The notes: a model not told the origin generated them from the letters alone. Numbered from the stretch's first letter, positions 36,501-48,542 are shown. The stretch: DNA of 64,000 bases from Hyperoplus lanceolatus (GCA_026929865.2 CM049408.1:21366001-21430000); one strand, 5' to 3'. Made by a program: numbers and translations.

Positions 36501-37645
36501 GCCATGGTGACCAGTAGTTCCACGACTCCTGTCTGGTACATTTGTCTGAGTTAAGGCTTCCAAAGCGCTTGTCGCTCACGTAGCACGGGTTCCTGGCAAC
36601 AACCTGCAGCCAACTCTCTCTCTCTCCCCTGCCTTTTTATTTCTTCGCACCTATGTGAGATTTGCCCCTGTAATTGGCTGTTATTCTCTGTACGACTGAT
36701 ATGCACACACAAGTAAAAAAAATAATAATTAAAAAGAGGGAGCGAAAAGAGGACATAATGAACTGGTTAAGCGACAGGAGCTTTGGGAACCTTTAAATCA
36801 GAGAAACAGGCCACTGCCTCCCCCCCCCAAGATGCAAGGCTTCAGTAATGGCTATGGTCCATTGTACGTCAATCCGATCCATTAGCTTTAGACTTATAAA
36901 AAACAATAAAAAATAAAGAAAAATAAAGGAATCACTTGTATTTTTAGGCAGCAATATTGGTCTCAGTGTTATTACAATTTTGCTTTAAAAAAAAGCATAA
37001 GCACAAAAAAAAGGAAAAATACAAATGAAATCATCCTAAAATGAGAATGAGACAGTCACTATTTCATAACCAAAGCGTGTTCATGGGTGATTTTATTTTT
37101 TTAAGCAGAAAGCTTAATTACATCGCTCAGTCCAACTTTTTCTTTGCTTTCTTCTCGCGGGTTCAGTCTCTCACATAGTCCAACCATTTTCTTTGTTCAG
37201 CTCAGCCATTAGCATACTATCATAGCTTCTCCCTGTCCCTTTGAAAAGTAGACAGGTCCTTTAAGCAGAGATTAGTGGGGGAATTCACAGACTTAATAAT
37301 TATTTTTTTCTCATGCTCCATATTAGGCCACGGAGAACGAAAGGAAATACATGAAGAGGTTGGCTCCGGCGACTCCTTAAAAATATCTCTCCTCTGCCTA
37401 GTCAGTAATAATGATAGGAGAGATGGTGTGGGAGGGAGGGGGACAAAGGGCAAGCTGGGCAAAAGAAAATGTGAGCTGATACAATCGACCATCCCACGTC
37501 GCCATAGCAACCTCTTGGGGACTCGTCATTCTGGCAGCCCAAGTCTCTGATAAAAAATCTGTTTGTCAGTCACTTGGGTCTTTAATGCAGGTGTCACACT
37601 TCTTTTTAAGTGTGGGGTGTGTGTGTCTGTGCGTGCGTATGGGTT

Positions 37646-37695
<50 letters not shown>
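37646..37695. repeat. Compound (AT)n(GT)n microsatellite
   Basis: AT run to 37660, then GT to 37695, 52 bp from the hs6st1 stop codon and so within its 3' UTR. Confidence 0.95.
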
Positions 37696-37696
<1 letters not shown>

Positions 37697-37746
37697 ATTC
37701 ACATTACTTATGCATGGTCTGGTCTGTGTTTTCTGTTCTTTCATTG

Positions 37747-38076
37747 CTACCAGCGGTTGATGATCTGGTTCATGTAGTCCTCTGTGGGGAGCCTGGAGCC
37801 CGCTGCCTCCTCCGTTCTGCCTCCCTCCTCCTCCCTCTCCTCCCCCTCCCCGTCCCCGTCCCCCATGGGCAGCACGGCGCTCTGCCGGCCACGCGAGGGC
37901 CACAGGTTGACCCCCAGGCCCAGCCCTTGGTGGTTCTGCTGCTGCTGCATGTGGTTCTTGATGCGCTGCAGCCGCCTCTCCTGCTGCCGCGTGTACTGGT
38001 AGCGCTGCTGGAACAGGTCCCGCGCGTAGTCGTACAGCTCCATGTCCAGCTCGTTCAGCTCCTCGATACGCTGGAC
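37747..38076 (-). CDS. hs6st1: hs6st1 last coding exon
   Basis: 109 codons plus TAG. It begins VQRIEELNELDMELYDYARD and LFQQRYQYTRQQERRL, then departs from mammals with HMQQQQNHQGLGLG, an acidic Gly/Glu-rich stretch (GDGDGEGEEREEEGG) and PTEDYMNQIINRW. The tail is roughly 30 residues longer than human HS6ST1. Third positions are very G/C-rich. Acceptor CTCATAG. Confidence 0.94.
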   Translation of the reverse strand, partial: VQRIEELNELDMELYDYARDLFQQRYQYTRQQERRLQRIKNHMQQQQNHQGLGLGVNLWPSRGRQSAVLPMGDGDGEGEEREEEGGRTEEAAGSRLPTEDYMNQIINRW

Positions 38077-41000
38077 CTATGAGGGAGAGAGCACAAGGCA
38101 CACTTTGAGTTTAAGAATGGAGAAGGAGGAGGTGGAGGAGGAGAGGAAGAAAAAGTGGAAGGAAAAGAACAATAAGAACAACGCTAAAGTTGTATTTGTA
38201 GCATTTTTGATCAAATGGTGGCAGGGTGTACGGAAGAACTTTAAGTATTAAGCTATGGGCCAATGACGGATCAGAAAATAAGAGCTGCTTTTGAAATACA
38301 AGTTCCATGAGTTATTTTGTATTTAATTCTGATTAATTCTGATCGGAGGAAATAAATAGAAGAGAAGATGCCTGTTTCCAAAGTATTTATCATATCTGCA
38401 TAGGGAAACCTAGCCAACCTCCTAAATATAAGGAACAGTAATAAAAGCATTATGCCAACTTTCCCTAACTTAGAAAATGGTGGGTTATTCTTATTAAGGA
38501 GATCTCCAGAGGAGTGGTAACCTGTTTGGAGTCTCCAGGAGACTGTATTGTTATTGTTCGACCACAGTTGCTAAAGTTGTTCAAACCCCTTCCACTAACA
38601 GGAAAATCTTTGGCATCTTCTGAAATTACTTTTAGCGCGATTCAAAATGGGGGGATTTTAGGACAGATGTACCATTACCCCCCCACACTTGGAACTATTG
38701 TACAGAAAAAGGTTCTTGGTCCTCCTACGGTGGAAACACTATCTTACATGATATTTTGTACAAAAGCTTTGTAAGACTTATGCATGGAGAGGGAACAGAG
38801 AGAAAAGAATAAAGTCTGTTGGCACTATGCGGAGCCAGAGAACAGACACGTATTTGATGTCTGGTTGTGCGATGCAGCTGGCTGTATTGGCGCGCATCGT
38901 CGTCTGCTGCGTGTGTGTGTGTGTGAATTCAACACGGAGCGAGGAATGTGTTTAATTAAGATAATCCCTTTGAATTCTGGGACGGGAGGCGCTGGATATC
39001 ATTTGTAGCCAACGTGCGCAAAAGTATGTTAGTGTTAGAAAATGAGTGATGTTTGATCGGCAGCACGGGGGACGCAGGCAGGAAGCCAGTCAGACGTTGA
39101 CTTCATGTATCAGAGAACAGTTGTAGTATAATTTAAAAACCAGCTTCAATCGAAAATGACTCAGGAGAGTACAAAGTAAATATTCCTCTCGTCGCCCGCT
39201 GATGTAATTATCGGACTTTTTTTTATAACTAATTGAATAATGTCACATTTCACACGGTGTCTTGAGAAGTATTAAACTTGAAAGCTCATTTTTAAAAACT
39301 CATTTTCACTCTAAATGCCACACCGCCTCCTCCTGTCCAAACGTTCACCACGTGATATTTCCTACCTTTTTTTCAAGATAATAACCAATCAGTGGAACCT
39401 ACCCACAGCCTCTGTCAGCAGGGCAAATTTTATTTTTGCAACTGGTTTTTGATGTACAAATCACCACTGTGCTGTGTGTGTACAGGAGGAAAATTGAGCC
39501 TTAAGGACTCCCACACTGGACCAATCAAAGTGTGAAGAACATGTTTGAAGCTGCTGTTTATGAACGGTGACAGTTGGCCCAACTCATTTCACAGCACTGT
39601 AAGCCCACTGTGTACTCTGCGTCTCCCTTTTTTTTTCGTTTACATTTTTTTCTACTGCTTCTTGAAAGATTTGTTTTATTTTCCTGCCTGTAACAGAATG
39701 TGCAGCTGCTGACATTTCGAATTTCCTAAGAGAGATGTTGGTCATAACAACAGTAATCTAAGAAAATAAGAACTTTTTTTTCTCTAAGTGCACTTTGCCA
39801 GCGAGGGCAGAAGTACTCAGACCCTTGTCTTCAGAAAGTAAAAGTCTTACTTATATAAAACTACAGTACACAGTATTATCTGCAAACTGTACGGAAATAA
39901 TCAAAAACTAAATAATTGCACTGGTTGGCCCCAGTATTTTGCATCAGATTTGTAATAATTATGCATCGATCATGTAAGAAGCATTTTATGGCTTTAGCTG
40001 GTAAATTTGGAGATAACGAACTACTTTATATGTCCCTCACCAAAATACTTATTATGAACAGTACCTAGTACTAGTAGTGTACTGGAGAAAACATTTTAAA
40101 ATGTCCCTCTGAGATTACCTGTAGTGTAGTAGAAGTAGAAGTCTAAAGTAACATAGAAGGAACATTCTAACAAAGGTACAGTACCTTTAAATTGTCACTT
40201 TGTAGTTTGGTTTATTTGAAGCTAATGTACTTTATGTGAGTCTTGCTGTTCTGAGATTGTACCCCCATGGTTGAATGCGCCTATTGAAAGTTGCTTTGGA
40301 TAAAAGTGTCAGCTAAATGAAATGGAATGAAATGCACTTCAGTACCGTACTTGTGTATATGATCCTAGTTTATTTTCTACCACTGACTTTTATGTCTTCT
40401 AATAAGGCATTTTCTGCTGCCTGTCTAGAGGATTTAAAAGACAACATAGCAGCAGCACTGACCGTAGCGTTGTCCAGGTCCACCCCCGCGGCCCGCGTGC
40501 TGTTGTACTGCATGAAAGGCCTGATGAAGCGCAGCCTGAAGGTCCGTTCAAACAGGAACTGGGTTTTCCTCTGGTACTCCGTCAGACCAAAGAAGGCCAT
40601 GTCTCGGAGGTTCTTCTTGGCCGACTCTAGCAGAAGCTGGGCCCTCTTCTTCTCCGGCACTGTGGACATGTTGTAGCAACCGACCAGGCTCAGGTCCGCT
40701 AACATACGAACCTGTAGGCAACAAGGAGGGTATAGAGATCAGATCAGTGGATGTTTTTGTGAACAGCAGGGTGGAGGAATCCACCATCAAATATAGGAAT
40801 ATGGACTTTTGACTTATAAATTAAAGTAGGCAACTAAAATAATGATTGATTAGAAATTAGGTAAAAAGGCTTGTTCTCCCATCCTTTAAAGCTGGGGTAT
40901 GTGATTTCTGATTGGTCAAAGTGAACATGAGCTGACACTTTGACCAATCAGAGCGAGGCTCCGATTCTCTGTTCTTATTGGCTGTTGGGACTGTCCATTC

Positions 41001-41845
41001 ACTTTGGCACCACTTTGTTGGTGTAGAGCGTGTCAGGGAGGGACCAAAGAGAACAAGTGGAGCGGTTGAGGTATTTGGATTCAAATCTCTATCCCAACTG
41101 CCATTTTCTCCCCAAATCCTCCACCCTAGCTTTAATAGGGTTTTACATTTGGGTGTTTTGACTGAAAAACTCAGTATGCAGCTTAAAGTGCTTTTCAACA
41201 ATACAAAGGCACTCTTAACAGTTTGTAAGAAGAAGGGATTTTTTAAATTACTAGAAGTTTTCTATTTTTAGTTTTTACAATTTACACATTTAAATGAATA
41301 ATTACTTCATCAAAACAAGAATATTGAAACAAACAAGTTAACTGATCCTATGTGTTTAAATCGGCTAAAAAGCGCTATATAAGTCAAGTCCATTTACTAT
41401 TTTATAGGTCCTGCGGTTGTTAAGTTATTTATTATCCGAGTATCATCAACCACTTTCAAATTCTTTAATGGAGTATTTTACTCAAATTAACCAGACACTG
41501 TATAGAAGAGATAAATGAACCACAGTGATTTCAATTCTAGTGGATTTCTTCCAAAATGAGAAATCGCGTCATCCACATGTGCACTCTGGAGCTGTTGTTT
41601 TTAAGTACAGAAACCTGGGAATGCATACTGATTCGGATCCAAAAACACTTAGTCCACCTGCTGTTCCACCAGGGTGCCTCTAGTGTTTGTGTGGGTCACA
41701 TTTATAAGTCATGGGATCTCGAGTAATGACAGCTTTAGCCTAAGATGCGATAAGGTGGCCAACACATTTAGTTGGGAGCCGGAGATAGCATGAGAAAAGA
41801 AGGTGCGAATCTGAGGTGTTTATTGCCAGCAGGCAAACTCCTGTG

Positions 41846-41917
<72 letters not shown>

Positions 41918-42792
41918 ATCAGAGAAATAGCCAGAGTGCATGCTCACATGCGCAATTTGTCCTAATCCTTTCACATATATTTGCAACTGCAGCTAGTCTG
42001 AATCTAAGAAATCAATTAAAAAACAAATTCAAAACTCTTCCTCCAAAAATCATTATGTGATCAATCAAAGTTAAAGTAAGAGTCATCAGAGTTGTGTAAG
42101 TGCGTCGCTTCCGCTGTGTATTTGAATTCCCATGTGTCAAATTTGCCAAACAATGTATTTTTTCTGCAGAGATATATTTCCCTGTATTGGTATTTTCCAG
42201 TGGGCTTGGGATTTATGACAGAGGTCGTGCTCGGCTTCAGTGATGCAAGTTCAGCTAGACAGCTGTGATAAACGGCAGCATCAACGCTGGCTGAATTCAA
42301 CAGCCCCTTTTTGGAGTCTTTGCACGAAGAGAGAGAAAGCCCAAAAGCAAAAGTTAAATGGCTGAGGATTTGTTGGCCCCTACTCCCTCTCTCTGCGGCA
42401 TCCTTTTAAACGACTGCACTGGCCTCATTTCAAAAGGACTGTAACCACAATAGTCGACGTGACAACATCTATCTTATGAAAGCTTGTAGAGCAGCATTTT
42501 TTATTGCTTGGTGTATCATGGCTACTGCTGTTATTATATATAACTGAAGAGGGCTTTTTCTCTCCGCACCTGTCTGTTGTTGGCCAGGTTGTATGGACAG
42601 TCCATGAACTGCTGCAGGGTGCACCCCGACCAATCAGAGCCCTCGTAACAGGAGGGCAGCTCCTCCGGCGTGGGCGTCCGTCCATCGCACATGTGCAGAG
42701 AGGTTTTCCACGTCGCTCCCCGCTGCACGTGCCTCCACTCGCTGAGGTATCGAGATACCGGGTCCCTCAGCAGAGTGATGTAGTAGAACTTC
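37747..42792 (-). CDS. hs6st1: Heparan-sulfate 6-O-sulfotransferase 1, three 3' coding exons (partial gene)
   Basis: HS6ST1 is a Golgi type II membrane enzyme that transfers sulfate from PAPS to C6 of glucosamine in heparan sulfate, tuning FGF and other growth-factor signalling. Three joined exons (42570-42792, 40463-40711, 37747-38076) give 266 residues, about 60% of the protein. Seen: LLRDPVSRYLSEW, the 3'-phosphate-binding segment; CDGRTPTPEELPSCYEG; MLADLSLVGCYN; MAFFGLTEYQRKTQFLFERT; and PTEDYMNQIINRW at the end. FIRPFMQYNSTRA and MLADLSLV favour HS6ST1 over HS6ST2 and HS6ST3. The first exon, with the anchor and the 5'-PAPS loop, is not in the window. uggt1 next door agrees with the human neighbourhood (UGGT1 and HS6ST1 on chromosome 2, from memory). 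Which teleost paralogue this is cannot be told. Confidence 0.93.
39780..40190. repeat. Fish interspersed repeat (GAAGTACTCAGACCCTTGTC type)
   Basis: Contains GCAGAAGTACTCAGACCCTT, AGTAAAAGTC and TAGTGTAGTAGAAGTAGAAG, matching my memory of a non-coding repeat common in spiny-rayed fishes. Borders are approximate. Confidence 0.45.
40225..40330. repeat. SINE/LINE 3'-tail-like fragment
   Basis: GTTGCTTTGGATAAAAGTGT followed by CAGCTAAATGAAATGGAATG is the conserved 3' tail shared by many fish retroposons. Confidence 0.55.
40463..40711 (-). CDS. hs6st1: hs6st1 penultimate coding exon
   Basis: 83 codons in phase 0: VRMLADLSLVGCYNMSTVPE, KKRAQLLLESAKKNLRDMAF, FGLTEYQRKTQFLFERTFRL, RFIRPFMQYNSTRA and GVDLDNAT. 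Sequons at NMS, NST and NAT (the last completed by the next exon). Donor ACG|GTCAGT, acceptor CCTACAG. Confidence 0.96.
40890..41131. mobile_element. TTAA-flanked MITE-like element
   Basis: 242 bp between TTAA at 40886-40889 and TTAA at 41132-41135, with ends AGCTGGGGT and ACCCTAGCT-like inverse. It contains the inner inverted pair TGATTGGTCAAAG / CTTTGACCAATCA. Confidence 0.6.
41847..41916. repeat. (TG)n microsatellite, 70 bp
   Basis: Uninterrupted TG in an hs6st1 intron. Confidence 0.97.
42570..42792 (-). CDS. hs6st1: hs6st1 second coding exon (first in window)
   Basis: 74 codons after a phase-2 start: KFYYITLLRDPVSRYLSEWR, HVQRGATWKTSLHMCDGRTP, TPEELPSCYEGSDWSGCTLQ, QFMDCPYNLANNRQ. Acceptor CCCAACAG, donor CAG|GTGCGG. 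The start corresponds to the border I recall between human HS6ST1 exons 1 and 2. Confidence 0.96.
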
Positions 42793-43010
42793 CTGTTGGG
42801 CGAGAAGAAAGGGAATAAATATTGGCATTAATATTATTGAATAACTTGAGCACAGAACACTGGCGCTTTGATATAAGTTTGATCAATCAATAAAAAAACT
42901 TAAAAACACAACACATCAAGAGAATATAAATAAAACCAGCAGCAACAAAACTGTTCGTATTTGTGCAAAGATGACGTTTTGCTTTCTTTTGGGAATTAGT
43001 CATTCCTTAA

Positions 43011-43295
43011 AGGTGCACTATGTAACCTCAGACGTGTCAGATAAGGGAAAATGTTCCAAGATATATTCTCATAACTGAACAATCAAACTATCTTCATTGG
43101 AAAATTGGATCCCTGATCCCTGTTTGAAGTAAGAAATCTACCGAAAATGTTACTGATTCACTGTTGTTTTGTACAGCAGAAGGGCCCACAGTTTTGTTTA
43201 CAAAACATCTTCTAGTCTAATGTCTTGTTTCAGGTGCCTCAAACTGACTGTAAATGTGAACACATATCCCTTCCCTGAAACTGCATAGTGCTCCT
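43011..43295. mobile_element. TTAA-flanked MITE
   Basis: 285 bp with ends AGGTGCACTATG and CATAGTGCTCCT, between TTAA at 43007-43010 and TTAA at 43296-43299. No coding capacity. Confidence 0.7.
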
Positions 43296-43619
43296 TTAAT
43301 TGTTCAGATCAAGTGAAACAGCTTAGATGAGGAGTTAGAAGCAAAAGAAAAAAACTTTTTTGTAATGCCCCAGTTGCCCAGATGGTGGCACTGTTTACAA
43401 TGCTTTGCTGCAGCAGTTCATTCTACAGTACATCTGCTAAAAGCCCAGCAGAGAGAATGCTACATATGGAGGTTGCCACACTTAATAGCATATTATTTGC
43501 ATTAACTAGAAGCAGCCCTGTGATGCACTAAAGGAATCTGTGCGGCCGACAGGAAGTCAAAGTACAAATGAGCGGGAGGAGGAGGAAGAGGACGAGGAGG
43601 GGAGGGAGACTGGTTTGTC

Positions 43620-43657
<38 letters not shown>
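43620..43657. repeat. (GA)n tract
   Basis: GA dinucleotides with one AAA interruption. Confidence 0.95.
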
Positions 43658-43659
<2 letters not shown>

Positions 43660-44491
43660 GATCAGGTCAATGATTGTTCAGGCCACACTGTGCAGGAAGA
43701 CCAAAACTGCTGGCACAAGCACATCTCACTGCAATACGCCCCACACACACACACGCACACACGCACACACATCCACGCAGCAAACATCCTTATGTCTCAA
43801 AACTCTGGAACACACACCAAACATCCTTTCCCCCTCGCACTTGCCTAAAGTCTCTTGCCTCCAAGAGATGACTCATCACGCATCTGTGCTATGGATGGGA
43901 CTGTGTTTTCGGCAGTGTGTAACGTAATGGCGCATAGCACAGTTCAATGTCTCTCCGGAGGGGTACACACTTCCCCACCAGAGCCCAGACCTTTCCAGGG
44001 CCTTCACACTACAGCTAATTACTGCAGTCTAATCAATCAACACATCCTCATTAGCTGCACACACATGCAACCTGTGTGTGTGTGTGATCATGTGCAGCTA
44101 TGTGCCTGAAGCTATGTGCCTGCGAGGGTATGGATTGGTTTAGGCACAACAGGCACATCGGCGGACGAAAAAAAAAAACTATATACACACACACACACAC
44201 ACCGCGCTGCCCTTTCTCTCGTGGGCTTGCATCACGTCCGAGGAATGTTTGCAGAGAGAATTTTTGTGTTTGCTGTCAGGAGTCCACGAAATTCGCCCGG
44301 ACCAAACACACAAGCCCGCCTTGTACACATACACACGCAGACCCTCTCTTGCTTCCCATCACTAAATCTTTTGGCTTCGCACTACAAAAGCTCAGAGGGA
44401 GAGAGGAAGGGATGGGGGGGTGGACACACAAAGCCCCGAGTGTCACACAAACAGTAGCACAGTCTGGATATTAAAAAGAAGTGGCCAATCG

Positions 44492-44504
44492 CCCCCCCCC
44501 CCCC
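44492..44504. repeat. C13 homopolymer
   Basis: Thirteen C, then T and five C. Confidence 0.9.
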
Positions 44505-44509
44505 TCCCC

Positions 44510-44900
44510 CGAAAATCCAACGTCGGCAGGGAGATCACGGATCATTGCGAAAGACCTAAACCTCTAATTCTAAATCAACAGCTGGGGGAGATGGACCACA
44601 ATACAGCAGCCAAACTCCTAAATCCAGCCAGCAGCAAAGGAGATATCTAGACAATAAAAACTAAAACCCCTAACCCCCCAAAAACAAATGCCATCGGGGA
44701 GTTCCTGCGCAACAAAACAACCACACCCTGAATTTAGCATGCGGCACCGAAGAGATCCCCGTAGATGAAGCAAATCTAACTAGCAGCACGGGGGATCACG
44801 GACAATGAAACGACTAAAGCCCTAAATCCAGTGGCAGCTGGGAGATCCCAGGCAACGAACCAAACGGATCCTCAATCCGTGGGACAGAAAGGGAGGGAGG
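44510..44900. repeat. Degenerate ~50-bp tandem repeat
   Basis: A loose unit like AAATCCAG..GCAGC.GGGAGATC.C.G.CAATGAAAC..CTAAA.CCCT recurs about every 42-59 bases (units starting near 44514, 44567, 44620, 44672, 44731, 44783 and 44824). Clear anchors: GGGAGATCACGGATCATT, GGGGGATCACGGACAAT and GGGAGATCCCAGGCAA. Units have diverged strongly. Confidence 0.5.
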
Positions 44901-45289
44901 GGGGACTGAGGGGGGACTGAGAGGGGGGGGGCATAGAAACAAGTAACTAAACTCCAAATCCCATCAACCTAAACCTAAAATCTCATCCCGGAACTAATCA
45001 AGAGCACAGGCAAGGGAGGAGAGGCACAGTCCAATTGGAGGCTGCAGGGGAGCGAGGGGCACGTTATGGAGATTCCTATGATGACATTATCAGGATTCCT
45101 AACACTCCCCAGAGTTTGTGTGTGTATGAGTTTCTGAGTAAGACTACGCCTATTAAATCAGTGATGACATTTTCCCCCTTTTGGCTTCTATTCTGCTGGA
45201 GAGAAGAAAAAAAACACACCGCACTGTTTGGCCCTTGCAACAGAGACAGGGAAGAGGGGAATGAGGGGAAGGGTGGAAAACAGAGAAAG

Positions 45290-45316
45290 GGAGAGAGAGA
45301 GAGAGAGAGAGAGAGA
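45290..45316. repeat. (GA)n tract
   Basis: GA dinucleotides. Confidence 0.95.
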
Positions 45317-45500
45317 AGAGAAGGGCGGAAGAGAATTTCAATTAGTTTTCTAATACTGTGAAAGCAGTGAGGGCCTCGAGCCCGAGTGATTTATCAAAGT
45401 TATGGCTCCTGGTATAATGAAGGCTCAGGCATATTACCAGACAAAATAAATAAATAACATGCACGCAAACACACACGCACCCACACAGAGACACCGAGTA

Positions 45501-45503
<3 letters not shown>

Positions 45504-45546
<43 letters not shown>
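45504..45546. repeat. (CA)n microsatellite, 43 bp
   Basis: CA tract within a wider CA-rich zone (45460-45600). Confidence 0.96.
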
Positions 45547-45554
<8 letters not shown>

Positions 45555-48424
45555 AGAAACCGAGTAACCCACACACAGTAACACACAGGCATAGATGCAA
45601 AACCAAATAAATGATCTTAAACGGCATGCCTGCCTGTCATGTCTGCTGGGTCAGGCAGACTGCAAAACTGGTGCTGTGCAGACTCTCTCGCCTTAAAGCC
45701 TAATGATGTATGGCCGTGTACTCAGATCCCAAGGTAATGATGTTTCAATAACACACCCACACACACACCCCCACACCCACACACACAAAGTCCACTCCCT
45801 TTAATACACTTTCTCACACACATTACACACACACCCTGCCCGAGGCGACAGCACATTACAGCAGATATTCTCCCCTCCAAAGGTGATGTTGCTTATACAG
45901 TTGAAGCAAATGCACACTTGTCAAATCAACTTCAAAGCTAATGCGCGGCTCTCAATCTCTCGCTGTCTGGATTTTTTTAGGACAGCATCCTGTGGCTGAG
46001 TGCAGGAATTTTGCAGTCCTGACACAGCAGCTCTTCCAGGCTATACGCTCTTAAACGTGCTGTGCTTTTTTTTTCACAATAATGACCCCCCTCATGTCCT
46101 TTTTTGTTATCTGCAACAAATGGGGGAGGGGAAAACTACAATACCATCGTCCCAAACACACTGAAAACTGCATTTGTCAGGTGTCAACAGGTCCGCTTAT
46201 CGTCGAGATGTATCCTGTGTGTGTGTGTGGAGACGGCTGATGAATAGCGAGTGTTTGGCAGAGAGAGAGGTGTGATAAAGCTATCTGTCTGTCGCACTGT
46301 GGCACAGTTGTGTCTTTTATCTCTCACTTAGCTTTTTTATTTTCTATTTTATCGTCATCGCTTTATCTGAATTCAAAATTGAGGCTGTGTGAGTGCAGGT
46401 TGAAGTGTACTAGCTAGCTCACTGGCTGCTGACTTAAAAGCAAAAGAACAACAGAAAAACACATAATTCTACCATTCACTCTCCATGTTTCTCTCCGTCT
46501 CTTTCTGTCACTTTGTAACCCTCCATTTCTCACCCTCTTACCATCTCCATTGTGCACAGCTGCGTGTTTACCCATGCTGTAAACAAGTGAGAATGATACA
46601 CTTGCAAAGACCTTTTTCCCCATTGCCGAGAGTAGAATTATCTGAGGGGAAAAGCTGAATACTTGTTCTTTTTCATCATTTACAATGGCCAATCTTTGAA
46701 GGATAACGGTATAAAAACAAGACCGACCAAGTTTCATCCCTCAAAAAGCCGCATTGGTTTGTATTCTAGAGCGCGACTGAGTACACATGAGCTTCCTGAG
46801 CGTTATCAAGAGGAAACACACAGCGCCCCAGTCTTGTTATGCTCTCTCTCAGAACCGGGGGAAAATAAAACCCTTTTGCTTTGCTTCCTGTGGGTCACAA
46901 ATCACAGCTCCTACACCCTCCACCCTCCACCTTCCCCTCTTTAACCTCTCTCTCTCTTCCCTTTCTGCTTAAATCTTTCCCTTTCAGTGGCTTGTCCTCT
47001 TTCTAGCTCCATCTCCCGCTGTAGGTGTCTCCTCCCACTTAATTACAATGTGGATTGTGGGTTCCCCATCTAGGACTTGTTGTTTTCTTAGTTACAATCT
47101 CAAACCACAACCTATGAGTTAATGTCCCAGAGGGGCCGCCGCAAACAGCATCTTAGTTTTCTCTAGTTCAGCCTTGTTAAAGGGTATATAACACAGGAGA
47201 ATGATTTATCAAGGTTGGGTCTACAATTTCACATGCTTGGGTTACTTTTCTTAAGTTAAGGTTTAACGCGAAATCAGTGTTTTTTTAGTATTTTTGACAG
47301 GGAAGCAACAAGAGTAACAAAATGAGCACAAGAAAATACCAGAGGTAGTTTTGTGGCAGCGATACCCAAGAGAAGCAAAGGGGTTCATTTTGGTTTTTTT
47401 TTCCCACAAGAAAGGGTTAAATAACATTAAAAAGCCTTGTTTAAATATGAGTTTATGGCTCCTAATGTGATGTGTGCGCACACACACAACGAGCACACCC
47501 AGACACAAAAACAAAAAACGCAGTGAAGCCAACGGCATCCCGCAGTGTGGAGCAGCCCTGATTTATTAATAGTTCCACTGATGTTTGTTGAAACCAGAAC
47601 AACACAGCCGCCTTGGACCACAATGGATCAGAACAACTTAAGAAAAATAAGATTGAAAAACAATCTCCCAACTATCTATCCCTGTGATTGGGTCAGGGAT
47701 CCAGCTTGCTATCCAGAACCAGTTCTGAAAAATTCATAAGACAAAGGATATTGTTAGGAAAATATGCCCTTTCATTTCTATTTTATGGATTTCAGTTCAC
47801 TGGGTTACTTGTGTGTTTTTTTTGTATTGATGTATTGTATTGAGGTTTAATTGTTTAAGTTATTCTAAAAAATGAAATTCCAGCTTGGTTAATGCCTTTG
47901 CCTTTCTTTGATTCATGTCATTAAAAACTGAATATCATTGGGGTTTTGTTGGTTATATAAAAAATGGGTAAACGATTTATCAAGAAAATTATTGGTGGAT
48001 CAATCAAATAATGAAATAATGATTTGTGAGAGTTCTGTGTTGTACTCAATGTTAACAGTGGAGTTTCTCACCTTGGTTGATTCAAGTGAAGAGTATAATG
48101 CTGTAGCTGTACCCAATACATTATTTCAAGCTTATTTTCAGTGTGCTCAGGCATGTTTTCCTGGTATTACTTATTGATATTGATTATTACTTATCTTAAA
48201 TCTACAATTTCTAACAATGTAATGCAAAACATTTAAAAAATGCAGCCCCAGACCCAACACTTTACTGGGTGAACCATGGTGTAAGTCTATGTGTAAGTAG
48301 CTCAACTTCCAGGGAAAGTCCTGGAAGTCCAGTGTGTGTGTGTGTGCCACCACTCCCTCTGCTTTCAGATGAAAGGGTCCCAGGAAGAGTGCTGGCTGTA
48401 AATGCAGATGTTCTCAACCATGTC

Positions 48425-48542
<118 letters not shown>

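Larger units (their letters stand above)
30596..37746. other. Intergenic DNA: uggt1 promoter side and hs6st1 3' UTR
   Basis: 7.15 kb between the uggt1 start codon and the hs6st1 stop codon, both on the - strand. The left part should contain the uggt1 5' UTR and promoter; no CpG-dense block, TATA box or ER-stress element could be identified with confidence. The right part should contain the hs6st1 3' UTR; on the - strand AATAAA occurs at 37092-37097 and 36636-36641, and either could end it. The stretch 31560-33400 is complex sequence nearly free of repeats. Long A-rich and T-rich runs occur at 33990-34020, 34425-34437 and 36390-36420. Confidence 0.5.
38077..40462 (-). other. hs6st1: hs6st1 intron between the last two coding exons
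   Basis: 2.4 kb with fish interspersed repeats at 39780-40190 and 40225-40330; nothing recognised in 38100-39780. Confidence 0.65.
40712..42569 (-). other. hs6st1: hs6st1 intron between exons at 42570 and 40711
   Basis: 1.9 kb with a TTAA-flanked foldback element (40890-41131), a retroposon-tail-like string GCGCTATATAAGTCAAGTCC near 41371-41394, and a TG tract at 41847-41916. Confidence 0.65.

Noticed and set aside
37526-38101. 191-residue - strand frame rich in Ala/Gly/Arg
   Set aside because: Alternative frame of the G/C-rich last hs6st1 exon; the hs6st1 frame has family similarity and proper splice sites.
44510-44900. CRISPR-like array
   Set aside because: The recurring units are diverged and contiguous, with no conserved repeat and no unique spacers, in a vertebrate genome.
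47938-48177. 79-residue + strand frame in hs6st1 intron 1
   Set aside because: Reads as an ordinary peptide but has no recognised family and no supporting context.
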